In this document: positions 7,513-16,345 of the stretch, piece by piece
Layout of the letters: each line of letters starts with the position of its first letter
How positions within the stretch are numbered: position 1 is the first letter of the stretch
Source of the DNA: Methylovirgula sp963708155
GTDB lineage: Bacteria > Pseudomonadota > Alphaproteobacteria > Rhizobiales > Beijerinckiaceae
Reading direction: 5' to 3'
NCBI GenBank assembly: GCA_963708155.1
Contig: OY970183.1
Location: 2,356,001 to 2,420,000, forward strand
DNA: 64,000 nt
Notes under the pieces: generated by a model
Seen by the model: the letters and a program-made list of their open reading frames with translations, nothing else
Databases searched by the model: none
Told to the model about the DNA's origin: nothing
Translations under genes and position numbers: made by a program

Positions 7513-8742
7513 CTAGGTTGCCGCGCCGACCGGTTCGGCCGCGACGACCGGCTGGGCCGGCTGCCGGGCGAGAAGATTGATGACGCCGCGGATGTCCTCC
7601 TCGCGATGCGAGGCGGAGAGGAAGAAGCGCAGCCGCGGCTGGTTTTTCGGCACCCCGATCTGGAAGATCGGCGGCACATAATAGCCGTGGGCCATCAGAT
7701 GCCGTGAGGCCGCCACCGTCTCGAGGCCATCGGCGAAGAGGATCGGCACGACGCCGCGCCCGATCGCCGGGCCGGTGTCGAGCCCCGCCTCGTGCGCGAG
7801 TTCGACGAAAAGCTCGGCGTTGTGGCGCAGCTTTTCGATGCGCCAGGTGTCCTTCTGGATGATGTCGAGCGCTGTCGAGGCCGCCGCGGAGATCACCGGC
7901 GACAGGCCGACGCTGAACACGAAGCCCGGCAGCGTATAGCGCAGCCATTCAGCCACCGGCTTCTTGCCGGCGATGAAGCCGCCGCAGGAGGCGAAGGTCT
8001 TCGACAGCGTGCCGACGATGATATCGATCTGCGCCGGATCGACGCCGGTATGCTCGCAAAGGCCGCGGCCGTCCTGGCCGAGAACGCCGATCGAATGCGC
8101 TTCGTCGACGAGCAGCCAGCAATTGTAGCGCTCCTTGATCTCGACAAGCCGCGGCAGATCGACGATGTCGCCGTCCATGCTGTAGAGCGATTCCACGGCG
8201 AGCAGGACATGACGGTAGGAATCGCGCTTCTGCGCGAGCAGCAATTCGAGATGATCGAGATCGTTGTGGTGGAAGAAATGGCTCGTCGCGGCGGCGGCCT
8301 TGGCGCCGCTGATGATGCTGTTGTGCGACAGCTCATCGAGGAAGATGGCATCGCGCGTGTTCATCATGTGCGAAATGGTCGTCACATTGGTCAGATAGCC
8401 GGAGACCAGCGTGAGAACCGATTCGACGCCGAGAAATGCCGCGAGCTTGTCCTCGAAAACATGGTGACTCGAGCGTTCGCCGCCGACGAGACGCGAGGCG
8501 AGGGCGCCGACGCCGAACTCTTCGAGCGCGCCGATGGCAGCCGCCTTCACCGCCGGATGGCCGGAGATGCCGAGGTAATCGTAATTGGCGAAGCTGACGA
8601 AGTTGCGCCCGTGGGCCTGCGCCTCCTGCCGGGCGGTGTCGGTCGGCACGAAAAACGGATTATATTCTTCGAGATAGGCTTTGCCGGCGAGCCGAAAGCG
8701 TTTCGTCGCATAGTCTGCGAGACTGTTTATGCGATGTGCCAA
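7513..8742 (-). CDS. spt: alpha-oxoamine synthase, serine palmitoyltransferase type
   Basis: A 409-residue PLP enzyme of the 2-amino-3-ketobutyrate/5-aminolevulinate/serine palmitoyltransferase family. DEAHSIG places Asp213 and His216 at the cofactor ring, and GTLSKTFASCGGF holds the Schiff-base lysine, Lys248. The N-terminus FANYDYLGISGHPAV and the GGERSSHHVFEDKLA stretch fit the family. It would condense serine with an acyl thioester to give 3-ketosphinganine, the first step of sphingolipid synthesis; the acyl carrier protein of the convergent operon is a plausible acyl donor. KbL, AlaS or BioF activity is less likely given the ceramide synthase-like and DEGS1-like genes that follow on the same strand. 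Confidence 0.85.
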   Translation of the reverse strand: MAHRINSLADYATKRFRLAGKAYLEEYNPFFVPTDTARQEAQAHGRNFVSFANYDYLGISGHPAVKAAAIGALEEFGVGALASRLVGGERSSHHVFEDKLAAFLGVESVLTLVSGYLTNVTTISHMMNTRDAIFLDELSHNSIISGAKAAAATSHFFHHNDLDHLELLLAQKRDSYRHVLLAVESLYSMDGDIVDLPRLVEIKERYNCWLLVDEAHSIGVLGQDGRGLCEHTGVDPAQIDIIVGTLSKTFASCGGFIAGKKPVAEWLRYTLPGFVFSVGLSPVISAAASTALDIIQKDTWRIEKLRHNAELFVELAHEAGLDTGPAIGRGVVPILFADGLETVAASRHLMAHGYYVPPIFQIGVPKNQPRLRFFLSASHREEDIRGVINLLARQPAQPVVAAEPVGAAT

Positions 8743-8943
8743 GTCAAATTGTCCGTTGTTTTATGATCGGGCTTGCGCGGAATCGCCGAGCCGGACCATC
8801 CCCTCATCTTCCCGGAGCCATACCATTCCCGGCGGCGGCCGCAAAACTGGTCAAAGGTCGACCCTGCTGGCGCCGAGGCGATGATGCCGGCAACTAACCC
8901 ATTGTCTTTAGAAGCACAAGCTTGGGATGATAAGTCAAATCGG

Positions 8944-8958
8944 GTTACAAAGCGTAAC
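8944..8958. promoter_or_regulatory. small inverted repeat upstream of the enoyl-CoA hydratase gene
   Basis: GTTAC-N5-GTAAC lies 36 bases before the GTG start at 8994, in the 250-base gap between the divergent spt and enoyl-CoA hydratase genes. The geometry would suit a dimeric repressor, but no regulator gene is adjacent and five-base arms can arise by chance. Confidence 0.25.
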
Positions 8959-8993
8959 AGCCGCAGCGCACCATAGGGCCGAGGGAGAAAGAC

Positions 8994-9767
8994 GTGGCGA
9001 GTGACACGATCGTCGTCGAGACGCATGGCCGGGTCGGCTTGATCCGCCTCAACCGGCCGCAAGCTCTGAACGCGATCAATGCCGAATTGATGGGCGCGCT
9101 GAACGCGGCGCTCGACGCCTTCGAGGCGGACGCGCAGATCAGCGTCATCGTGGTCACCGGCTCGGCCAAGGCCTTCGCCGCGGGCGCCGACATCAAGGAA
9201 ATGCAGCACAAGACTTATCCCGAGACCCTGGTCGCCGATTTCATCGCCGATTGGCAGCGACTCGCCCGCGTCCGCAAGCCGACGATCGCCGCGGTGGCGG
9301 GCTTTGCCCTCGGCGGCGGCTGCGAGATCGCTTTGATGTGCGATTTCATCATTGCGGCGGAGACGGCCAAATTCGGCCAGCCGGAAATCAAGCTCGGCAT
9401 CATGCCCGGCGGCGGCGGCTCGCAGCGGCTGACGCGGGCGATCGGCAAGGCCAAGGCGATGGAGCTTTGCCTGACCGGGCGGATGATCGACGCCGCCGAG
9501 GCCGAGCGCGCCGGGCTCGTCGCCCGAATCGTTCCCGCCGATCAATTGGAGGCCGAAGCCCTGAAGACGGCCGCGGCCATCGCGGAGCATTCCCTGCCGG
9601 CCTTGCTCCTCGTCAAGGAGGCGGTCAACAGGGTGGCCGAGACGAGCCTCTCGGAGGGCCTTCTTCACGAGCGCCGGGCGTTCCAATCTTTGTTCGCCAC
9701 GCATGACCAGAAGGAGGGTATGGCGGCCTTTGCGGAAAAGCGCCCGGCGAAATTTGAAAACCGCTGA
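8994..9767 (+). CDS. enoyl-CoA hydratase
   Basis: A 257-residue crotonase-fold enzyme that hydrates trans-2-enoyl-CoA in fatty-acid breakdown. The oxyanion-hole segments AFAAGADIKEM and GFALGGGCEIAL are intact, and the two catalytic glutamates are Glu111 and Glu131 (in FGQPEIKLGIMPG). The GTG start is preceded by GAGGGAGAAAG at good spacing. It is monocistronic here. In many Rhizobiales an enoyl-CoA hydratase gene stands just before rpsT, as it does here, so this is a conserved chromosomal neighbourhood and not part of the sphingolipid operon. Confidence 0.93.
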   Translation: MASDTIVVETHGRVGLIRLNRPQALNAINAELMGALNAALDAFEADAQISVIVVTGSAKAFAAGADIKEMQHKTYPETLVADFIADWQRLARVRKPTIAAVAGFALGGGCEIALMCDFIIAAETAKFGQPEIKLGIMPGGGGSQRLTRAIGKAKAMELCLTGRMIDAAEAERAGLVARIVPADQLEAEALKTAAAIAEHSLPALLLVKEAVNRVAETSLSEGLLHERRAFQSLFATHDQKEGMAAFAEKRPAKFENR

Positions 9768-9842
9768 TTTTGCCGCAGGTTGTGGATATCTTCCGTAAAT
9801 CGGGTGGTGCCGGCCTCGGGTGAGAAAAGCCGCGCAACCGCG

Positions 9843-9871
9843 TTGACGCCCGCGACCGTGGCGACTATAAG
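9843..9871 (+). promoter_or_regulatory. sigma-70-type promoter of rpsT
   Basis: TTGACG (9843-9848), a 17-base spacer and TATAAG (9866-9871) form a near-consensus housekeeping promoter. Transcription would begin near 9878, giving rpsT a leader of roughly 75 bases. Confidence 0.75.
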
Positions 9872-9954
9872 CTGCCGCTTCGCATTTGCGCGTCAGGCGG
9901 CGTCGGTCTTTGGCCGTGTCGGCCGGACCCCTCCAGAATAATTCGAGATTTTCG

Positions 9955-10224
9955 ATGGCGAATACCCCGTCGGCCAAAAAGGCCGCCCGTAAAATTGAGC
10001 GTCGCACGATCGTCAACCGCTCGCGCCGTACGCGCCTGCGGACATTCGTCCGCAAGGTCGAGGAGGCGATTGCCTCCGGCAATCACGAGGCTGCCGCGGC
10101 GGCCCTTCAGGCGGCCGAGCCGGTGATCGTCCGCGCTGCGCAGAACGGCATCATCCACAGAAATACCGCCGCCCGGAAGGTTTCGCGCCTCGCCCATCGC
10201 GTGCGGTCGCTGGCCAAAGCCTAA
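9955..10224 (+). CDS. rpsT: 30S ribosomal protein S20
   Basis: An 89-residue, strongly basic protein beginning MANTPSAKKAARKIERR and ending in RLAHRVRSLAKA, which is the standard S20 layout of three helices that pack on 16S rRNA at the body of the small subunit. The ATG at 9955 is chosen because the S20 N-terminus is highly conserved; the longer open frame upstream is leader sequence that contains the promoter. In most Rhizobiales dnaA follows directly. Here the next gene is serC on the other strand, so the usual rpsT-dnaA link is broken. Confidence 0.97.
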   Translation: MANTPSAKKAARKIERRTIVNRSRRTRLRTFVRKVEEAIASGNHEAAAAALQAAEPVIVRAAQNGIIHRNTAARKVSRLAHRVRSLAKA

Positions 10225-10289
10225 CAAGCCGAATCGCTGGCATCATCGGGAAAGCATGGCTTTCCCGGCGAGATAGCCGCGACTATGCC

Positions 10290-11445
10290 CTAGCGCGCCA
10301 ATCCATAAGCATAGTCCAGCCAGGCCGTGAGCAGCGGCAGATCCGGCGCATCCACCGTCGGGCCGCACCAGATGCGCAGGCCGGGCGGCGATAGCCGGTA
10401 AGCGCCGATGTCATAGGCGACTTCGGCTTCCTCCAGAACTTCGAGCAATTCGTCGACGAGCGCCTTGCGCTCCGGCCGCCGGAAGTTGCGCGACCTCCGG
10501 CTCCGCCAGTTCCAGGCAAAGGCTGGTGTTGGAGCGGATCGCCGCATCCTCGACCAGAAAGTCGATCCAGTCCGTCGTCTCGACCCAGGCGCCAAGCGTG
10601 CGGGCATTGGCGTCGGCGCGGGCGATCAGGGCGTCGAGGCCGCCAATCGATTTCGCCCAGCCGAGCGCGTCGAGATAGTCTTCGACGCAGAGCAGCGAAG
10701 GCGTGTTGATCGTCCAGCCCTTGAACAGCGCCTCATCCAGTTTGCCGTCATGGGTGAGCTGAAAGATTTTCGGGAGCGGCCAGGGCGGCCGATAGGTTTC
10801 GAGCCTTTCGACTGCGCGCGGGCTGAGCACGAGCATGCCATGTGCCGCCTCGCTGCCGAGACCCTTCTGCCAGGAAAAGGTGACGACATCGAGCTTCGGC
10901 CAGTCGAGCTTCTGCGCGAAGGCGGCGGAGGTCGCATCGCAGATCGTCAGCCCCGCGCGGTCGGCGGCGATCCAGTTGGCGTTGGGGACGCGCACGCCGG
11001 TGCTCGTCCCGTTCCAGGTGAAGACGATGTCGTGGTCGGGGTCGGCCTTGGCGAGATCGGCGATCTCGCCGGCAGGCGCCCGGAAGAGGCGCAGGCCGCT
11101 GAGCTTCAAAGCCTCGGCATCCAAGGCCCAGGTTTCGCCGAACGCATCCCAGGCGAAGACATCGACACCGCGCGGGCCGAGCAGCGACCAGAGAGCCATC
11201 TCGACCGCGCCGGTGTCCGAGGCGGGGACGATGGCGATGCGATAATCCGAAGGGATTTCCAGCACTTCGCGCGTGAGATCAATCGTTTGCTGAAGCTTCG
11301 CAACGCCCGCGGGGCTGCGGTGCGAGCGCCCGACAAGCGCACCCTTCAGGACATCGACCGTCCAGCCCGGCCTTTTGGGGCAGGGTCCGGAAGAGAAAAA
11401 AGGGCGTGCGGGTTTTGTGCGCGGCTGGCGCGCGGGCGAAGACAT
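10290..11445 (-). CDS. serC: phosphoserine aminotransferase, one frameshift
   Basis: A PLP enzyme converting 3-phosphohydroxypyruvate and glutamate to phosphoserine, the second step of serine synthesis; about 385 residues after repair. FFSSGPCPKRPGW, the cofactor-lysine region VVTFSWQKGLGSEAAHG and WTINTPSLLCVEDYLDAL identify the alphaproteobacterial and myxobacterial SerC subfamily. The frame breaks near 10490: the C-terminal part, ending CGPTVDAPDLPLLTAWLDYAYGLAR, continues one frame over. The start at 11445 (MSSPARQPRTKPA) gives the usual short N-terminus. serA, the common partner, is not adjacent. The product would feed serine to metabolism and, indirectly, to the serine palmitoyltransferase-type enzyme nearby. 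Confidence 0.88.
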
Positions 11446-11502
11446 TCGCCATCTTCGCGGCCGGCCGCGCAAAGCGCAACCGGCAGCGAAGGATTTAGCA
11501 AA

Positions 11503-12337
11503 TCACTGGTCGAACAAATAGCGTAGGCCGAGGCGAACCTCCTGCGCGTCGACCACCTTCGTATAGGTGTTCCCGGTGGCATCCTGAACGCCGCTGATCG
11601 TGCCCAGATTGATGTAGCGGTAGCCGACGTCGAGCGCGAGTTCCGGCGTGATTGCATAGGACACGCCGGCCATCAGCGCCCAGGCGAACTGGTAACGGAT
11701 CAGATCGATGCTGCGGTCCCAGTTGAAATAGAAGCCGTCGGTCGTGATGTGATAGGGCAGGCCGTTGCTCGATATACCAATTGGTGTCGCTGGTGATTTG
11801 AAATCCGACTGACGCCGAGGCCGCCGCCCACATAGGGCGTAAAGCCGGACCAGGTGCCGAGATCGACATAGAGGTTGGCCAGCGCGTCGAGCCGCTGGAT
11901 TTGCGAGTTCGCGTGCGGCGTACAATCATCGTAGACGGTTTCGTCTGGGATAGGAGGCGTGCCGTTGAGCTGGGTTATGCATTCTGCCGTTGCGCCGTTG
12001 CCCTGCGCTCTCGTCGGCAACCAATAATCGGCGACGATATCGGCGCGAAACCAATTGTTGAGCTTGTAACCGAAGCCCAGATCGGCGTTGAACATCGACT
12101 GGCGGCTATTGGTGACGAATTGGGTTAGGTCTGGCGATATTTGGGGCAGCGAATCCGCAGCCCAGGCTCCATCGCCACGGATGTACCAGCCGGTGCCGAA
12201 ATCGACGGGCTGCGTCGGGGCTTCCGTCTGCGGCGAGGAAAAGAATGAGCCGAGATCGGCGGCTTCTGCGGGCATCGCGGCGCAGAGCGCGGCAACCGGG
12301 AGAATCAGTCCCCCAAAATAGATGTCCGACTCGACAT
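11503..12337 (-). CDS. outer-membrane beta-barrel protein (Omp25/31 type), several frameshifts
   Basis: The fragments align end to end as one barrel protein of about 275 residues: a signal peptide ending near MPAEAADLG, GWYIRGDGAWAADS, ADLGFGYKLNNWFRADIVADYW, LYVDLGTWSGFTPYVGGGLGVS, and the terminal strand EVRLGLRYLF. The terminal aromatic residue is followed by DQ. Breaks are needed near 11770 and 11815. A third at a run of C (12310-12314) would connect the ATG at 12337, which has AGGAAGG before it, to the mature part; otherwise only a weak TTG at 12362 is available. It is a close relative of the next gene upstream, probably an old tandem duplication. Confidence 0.75.
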
Positions 12338-12463
12338 CGCCTTCCTTCCTTTCGGTTCTCAACGAAAGGAAGGATGAAGGATATTTCTTAAGCTCCGCTT
12401 AACCATAAAAAATTACCCGCGGGAAACCATGTTTTTGCGGGCGTGTCGGTCCGTGCAGGGACA

Positions 12464-12494
12464 TAAAAAAAGCGGGCCTCGCGGGCCCGCTCTT
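12464..12494 (-). terminator. terminator of the second barrel gene
   Basis: AGCGGGC (12471-12477) and GCCCGCT (12485-12491) form a GC stem; on the - strand it is followed by seven T residues. It lies 24 bases past the stop of the barrel gene at 12518. Confidence 0.85.
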
Positions 12495-12517
12495 TTCGTT
12501 CGCCCGGTTTCCCCGGA

Positions 12518-13333
12518 TCAATATTTGGTGACGAGCGGCGGCGCCACCGGCGGAACGTCGGTGAAGACGTAGCGCAGGCCGACGAGAACATCCTGCGAGG
12601 CGATGTTGAAGCTCTGGACTTCGCGCGTGCAGCCCGCGGTGCAAACGATGCCGTCGCTGGTGACCTTGCCGCCGTTGAAATAGCGGTAGGCGACTTCGAG
12701 CTTCCAGTTCGGCGTGAAGGAATAATCCACACCGGCATGGATCGCCCAGGCGAGAGCGACGCTGTTGCTGGTGGGCGCGGCGCCATAGCCGCCGGTCGAA
12801 ACGTTGACGTCGGTCAGGCCGGCGAACTGATTGAAGGCCGCGCCGACGCCCGCGCCGATGAACGGCGTGAAATTGTACCAGGTGCCAAGGTCTATATAGC
12901 CGTTGGCGAGCACGTCGAACGTGCTGACACGGCCGGAATAGTTGTCGTAGCAGGCCGGCCCGCCGCCGGTGCAGGCCACCGTGTAGTTCTCGGTCGCCGA
13001 ATAGTTCGTCGCGGTCCGGTATTCGCCGGTCGCGTCGAAGCGCACCCAGTTGTTGACCTGATAGCCAACGCCGCCGCCGATATCGACCTGGTGGCCGAGT
13101 CCGGCGCCCTCGAAGGAATAGCCGATCGGAAGCGTCGAATCGGTGGAGTAGAAGTTGCTCAATTGGTCGAAGCCGACGCCGACATCGCCGCGCAGATACC
13201 AGCCGCTGACGACCGGCGGGGGCGGGGCTTCAACCTGGGGCGGCGGCGGTAGGTCGAGATCGGCCGCGTGGGCGACATTGAAAGCGCCAATCGCCACGGC
13301 GCTTGCGATTAAAACGGTCTTGATGCTGGCCAT
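12518..13333 (-). CDS. outer-membrane beta-barrel protein (Omp25/31 type)
   Basis: A 271-residue outer-membrane protein. The start at 13333 (MASIKTVLIASAVAIGAFNVAHA) gives a clean signal peptide with AHA cleavage; a GAGGGGA lies upstream. A short proline-rich linker (DLPPPPQVEAPPPP) precedes the barrel, whose alternating strands include GWYLRGDVGVGF, GGGVGYQVNNWVRFDATGEY, GYIDLGTWYNFTPFIGAGVG and LEVAYRYFNGG. The four cysteines in extracellular-loop positions may form disulfides. Such Omp25/31 proteins are abundant structural porin-like barrels in Rhizobiales. It shares strand order with the frameshifted neighbour at 11503-12337. Confidence 0.88.
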   Translation of the reverse strand: MASIKTVLIASAVAIGAFNVAHAADLDLPPPPQVEAPPPPVVSGWYLRGDVGVGFDQLSNFYSTDSTLPIGYSFEGAGLGHQVDIGGGVGYQVNNWVRFDATGEYRTATNYSATENYTVACTGGGPACYDNYSGRVSTFDVLANGYIDLGTWYNFTPFIGAGVGAAFNQFAGLTDVNVSTGGYGAAPTSNSVALAWAIHAGVDYSFTPNWKLEVAYRYFNGGKVTSDGIVCTAGCTREVQSFNIASQDVLVGLRYVFTDVPPVAPPLVTKY

Positions 13334-13494
13334 AACGATTCGTCCCCTCAAAGGCGCTGGCGCGCGGGTCAGCCGGCGCCGTGTCCAACGGAAGGGAAAA
13401 ATGGCTCAAAGAGCTTAAAAGGCTCTTAACCCTAGTTTTTAAGGTTAATCAGTCTCGGGAGTGGCCGGAACAGAGCTCTGTTTCGCGCGCTGTT

Positions 13495-14835
13495 TCAGGC
13501 GGCCACGGCGCTCAGCGCCTCGCAGACATTGTCGACGATCTGCTCGACGAGGTCGCGGTCATCGCCTTCGCCCATGACGCGCACCACCGGCTCGGTGCCG
13601 GAGAGGCGAATCACCAAACGGCCGTCATTGCCAAGCTTACGCCGGCCATCCTCGATGGCGCGGGAGACGCGTTCTTCCTCGAGCGGGCGGGTATTGCGAA
13701 AGCGGACATTGCGCAGGATCTGCGGCACCGGCTCGAACCGGTGGCAAACCTCGCTGACCGGGCGTTGCCGGCGCTTGACGATCGAGAGCAATTGCAAGGC
13801 TGCGACGAGCCCGTCGCCGGTCGTACAATAGTCGCTGAGGATGATATGGCCGGATTGTTCGCCGCCGAGGTTGTAGCCGTGTTCGCGCATATGTTCGAGC
13901 ACGTAGCGGTCGCCAACGGCGGTGCGGGCGAGGGCGAGACCGATACCGCTGAGGTAACGCTCGAAGCCGAGATTGGACATGAGCGTCGCGACGATGCCGG
14001 GGCGCGCCAGCCGCCCGTCCTGCTGCCAGCTCTGGGCGATGGCCGCCATCAACTGGTCGCCGTCGACGACCTTGCCGCGCTCATCGACGATAATGACCCG
14101 ATCGGCATCGCCGTCGAGCGCAATGCCGACATCGGCGCGCATCTCGCGGACCTTGTTGGCGAGCGCCTTGGGCGCGGTCGAGCCCACATCGCGATTGATG
14201 TTGAAGCCGTCCGGAGCGTCGCCGATGGTGAAGACCTCGGCGCCGAGCTCCCACAGAGCTTCCGGGGCGACCTTGTAGGCGGCGCCGTTGGCGCAATCGA
14301 CGACGATGCGCATCCCGTCGAGCGAGGGGTTGCCGATCAGCGTGCGCTTGGCGAATTCGATATAGCGGGCGCGGTCGCCCTCGACGCGCATGGCGCGGCC
14401 GAGATCGGCAGAATTGGCAAGCTTGACCGGCAGCTCACCGTCGACAATGGCCTCGATTTTGGCCTCGATCTCGTCCGAGAGCTTGAAGCCGTCGGGCCCA
14501 AACAATTTGATGCCATTGTCCTCGAACGGATTGTGCGAGGCGGAAATCATCACCCCGACATCGGCACGCATCGAATGAGTAAGCATGGCGACCGCGGGCG
14601 TCGGCATCGGGCCGAGGAGCAGCACATCGACGCCGACCGATGTGAAGCCCGCGACCATCGCGGTCTCGATCATATAGCCGGAGAGGCGGGTATCCTTGCC
14701 GATAACGGCGCGGTGGCGATGTTCGCCGCGCTGAAAAAGAATGCCGGTGGCTTGCGCGACCTTCATCGCCAGGTCGGGGGTAATGACCTTGTTGGCGAGG
14801 CCGCGAATTCCATCGGTCCCGAAGTGCTTGCCCAA
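13495..14835 (-). CDS. glmM: phosphoglucosamine mutase
   Basis: A 446-residue cytosolic alpha-D-phosphohexomutase converting glucosamine-6-phosphate to glucosamine-1-phosphate for UDP-GlcNAc, hence peptidoglycan and lipopolysaccharide. MGKHFGTDGIRG is the family N-terminus; the phosphoserine is Ser100 in ISASHNPFEDNG; the metal loop DGDADRVI and the phosphate-binding RLSGTEPVVRVMGEG near the end are intact. In many Proteobacteria glmM follows ftsH on the same strand; here it lies on the opposite strand upstream of cpoB, so the cluster has been rearranged. Confidence 0.96.
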   Translation of the reverse strand: MGKHFGTDGIRGLANKVITPDLAMKVAQATGILFQRGEHRHRAVIGKDTRLSGYMIETAMVAGFTSVGVDVLLLGPMPTPAVAMLTHSMRADVGVMISASHNPFEDNGIKLFGPDGFKLSDEIEAKIEAIVDGELPVKLANSADLGRAMRVEGDRARYIEFAKRTLIGNPSLDGMRIVVDCANGAAYKVAPEALWELGAEVFTIGDAPDGFNINRDVGSTAPKALANKVREMRADVGIALDGDADRVIIVDERGKVVDGDQLMAAIAQSWQQDGRLARPGIVATLMSNLGFERYLSGIGLALARTAVGDRYVLEHMREHGYNLGGEQSGHIILSDYCTTGDGLVAALQLLSIVKRRQRPVSEVCHRFEPVPQILRNVRFRNTRPLEEERVSRAIEDGRRKLGNDGRLVIRLSGTEPVVRVMGEGDDRDLVEQIVDNVCEALSAVAA

Positions 14836-15052
14836 ACGTCATGCTCCTGCGCCGCGAAGGCGAGCCACGCGGTGGCGCCCGACTTCGATGTGGTGGAGAT
14901 ACCCGGTGGCTCCGGAAACGTCCATCCTATCGCATCTGCCACCGATTGCCTAACCCAACGCGGCCCGCTCGGCATCTCCGCTCGGCTGGAGGTTATTTCT
15001 CCGGCCGAAGTGTCGTGAAATTCTGACTGAAAAATCTAACTTTGGCCGAACT

Positions 15053-16294
15053 GTGCGGTATGATCCAAATCAGAAAGATTGGATTTCAAGCATAACTCGA
15101 TTGAGTAAAGACGCCGCCGTGATTGCCGCGACCGGGATTGTCTTGGCCGGCGTCCTGAGTTTTGCAGTGCCCGCGCGCTCCTTGGCGCAAGAGGCGCGCG
15201 TTCAGGTCGCCCAATCCTATGCCGTGCCGCCCGACAATGTCGGCGGTGGCGATTCTCAAGATAACGGCTCTCCCTATAACGGCGCTCCGCCTCCGGGAGG
15301 CGGCTATGCCCCCCAGGGTGGCGGCTATGCCCCGCAGGGCGGGGGTTCGGACGATGCGAGTCTGCTCGTGCGCGTCGAACGGCTGGAAGACCAAATCCGT
15401 CAGATGACCGGCCAAATGCAGCAGATGCAGTTTGAGAACCATCAGTTGCAGGACCAGCTCAAGAAGTTTCAGGAAGACGTCGATTTCCGGTTTCAGGAGC
15501 GCGGCGGCCGTTCGGCCCGTCACGGCGAGCTGACCCCCGCGAACCCGCCGCCCACGACGGATGCGGACAGTGCGCTGCCGCAATCCGGTGCGGATGCGGA
15601 TGCCTCGACTGATTCTTCGCCGGATTCCCCGGCGCCCAGCACGCCGCGCTCGCGGCGGGACGATTCGTTCAACCCCGCCGCCAACCCCGACGCGCCGGGC
15701 GCGCCGAAGCAGCTGGGCACGACCGGCGGACCGCCGCCGCCCGTCGCTGACAATGGCGATGGCGCCGGCAGCAATCCCAACGCGCCGCTCAATCTGCCGA
15801 GTTCGCAATATACGCCTGCGCAGGCGGCAGCGCCGTCATCGGGCGCCGGGGTGCCGGCCGGCGGCGTGACGACGCCCGGCACGATGATCGCCAGCGCGCA
15901 GCCGCCCACGCCGCGGCAGGAATTCGATGTCGCCCTCGGCTATTTCAAACAAAAGGACTACGACAGCGCCGAGCGCAGTCTTGCTGCCTTCATCGACAAG
16001 AACCCGAAGTCGCGGCTGACGGCCGAAGCGCTCTATTTTCTAGGCGAGTCCTATGCCGCGCGCGGGCGGACACGCGAGGCGGCTGAGCAGTTTTTGAAGA
16101 TTTCGACGAATTTTGCCGCCTCGGCGCGTGCGCCGGAGGCCATGCTCCGCCTCGGCGAATCGCTGCGCACGCTCGGCGCCAAGGAGCAGGCGTGTGCCAC
16201 CTTCAGCGAGGTGCCGCGCAAATATCCCAATGCCTCGGCGGCGGTGAAAGCGGGCGCGGAGCGGGAAGCCAAGCGCAGTCAATGCGGGGCTTGA
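15053..16294 (+). CDS. cpoB: Tol-Pal cell division coordinator CpoB (YbgF)
   Basis: A 413-residue periplasmic protein. It has a secretion signal (hydrophobic core VIAATGIVLAGVLSFAV, cleavage near SLAQEA), a short coiled coil at about residues 105-150 (LVRVERLEDQIRQMTGQMQ), a long Pro/Asn/Asp-rich linker and a C-terminal block of TPR repeats beginning FDVALGYFKQKDYDSAERSL. CpoB links the Tol-Pal envelope constriction machine to peptidoglycan synthesis at division. The start is not certain: GTG at 15053 gives a long N-terminal stretch, and a TTG at about 15101 would give a compact signal peptide. tilS and ftsH follow as usual, but pal is detached at 19970. Confidence 0.88.
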   Translation: MRYDPNQKDWISSITRLSKDAAVIAATGIVLAGVLSFAVPARSLAQEARVQVAQSYAVPPDNVGGGDSQDNGSPYNGAPPPGGGYAPQGGGYAPQGGGSDDASLLVRVERLEDQIRQMTGQMQQMQFENHQLQDQLKKFQEDVDFRFQERGGRSARHGELTPANPPPTTDADSALPQSGADADASTDSSPDSPAPSTPRSRRDDSFNPAANPDAPGAPKQLGTTGGPPPPVADNGDGAGSNPNAPLNLPSSQYTPAQAAAPSSGAGVPAGGVTTPGTMIASAQPPTPRQEFDVALGYFKQKDYDSAERSLAAFIDKNPKSRLTAEALYFLGESYAARGRTREAAEQFLKISTNFAASARAPEAMLRLGESLRTLGAKEQACATFSEVPRKYPNASAAVKAGAEREAKRSQCGA

Positions 16295-16345
16295 AAACGG
16301 CCTTGAACGTGGCCGGGCCGAGTCCCGCGGGGTCCGGGTAGTCCT

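Noticed and set aside
13381..15018. A 545-residue + strand open frame opposite glmM
   Set aside because: glmM carries every catalytic motif; the + strand frame is a mirror of its codons.
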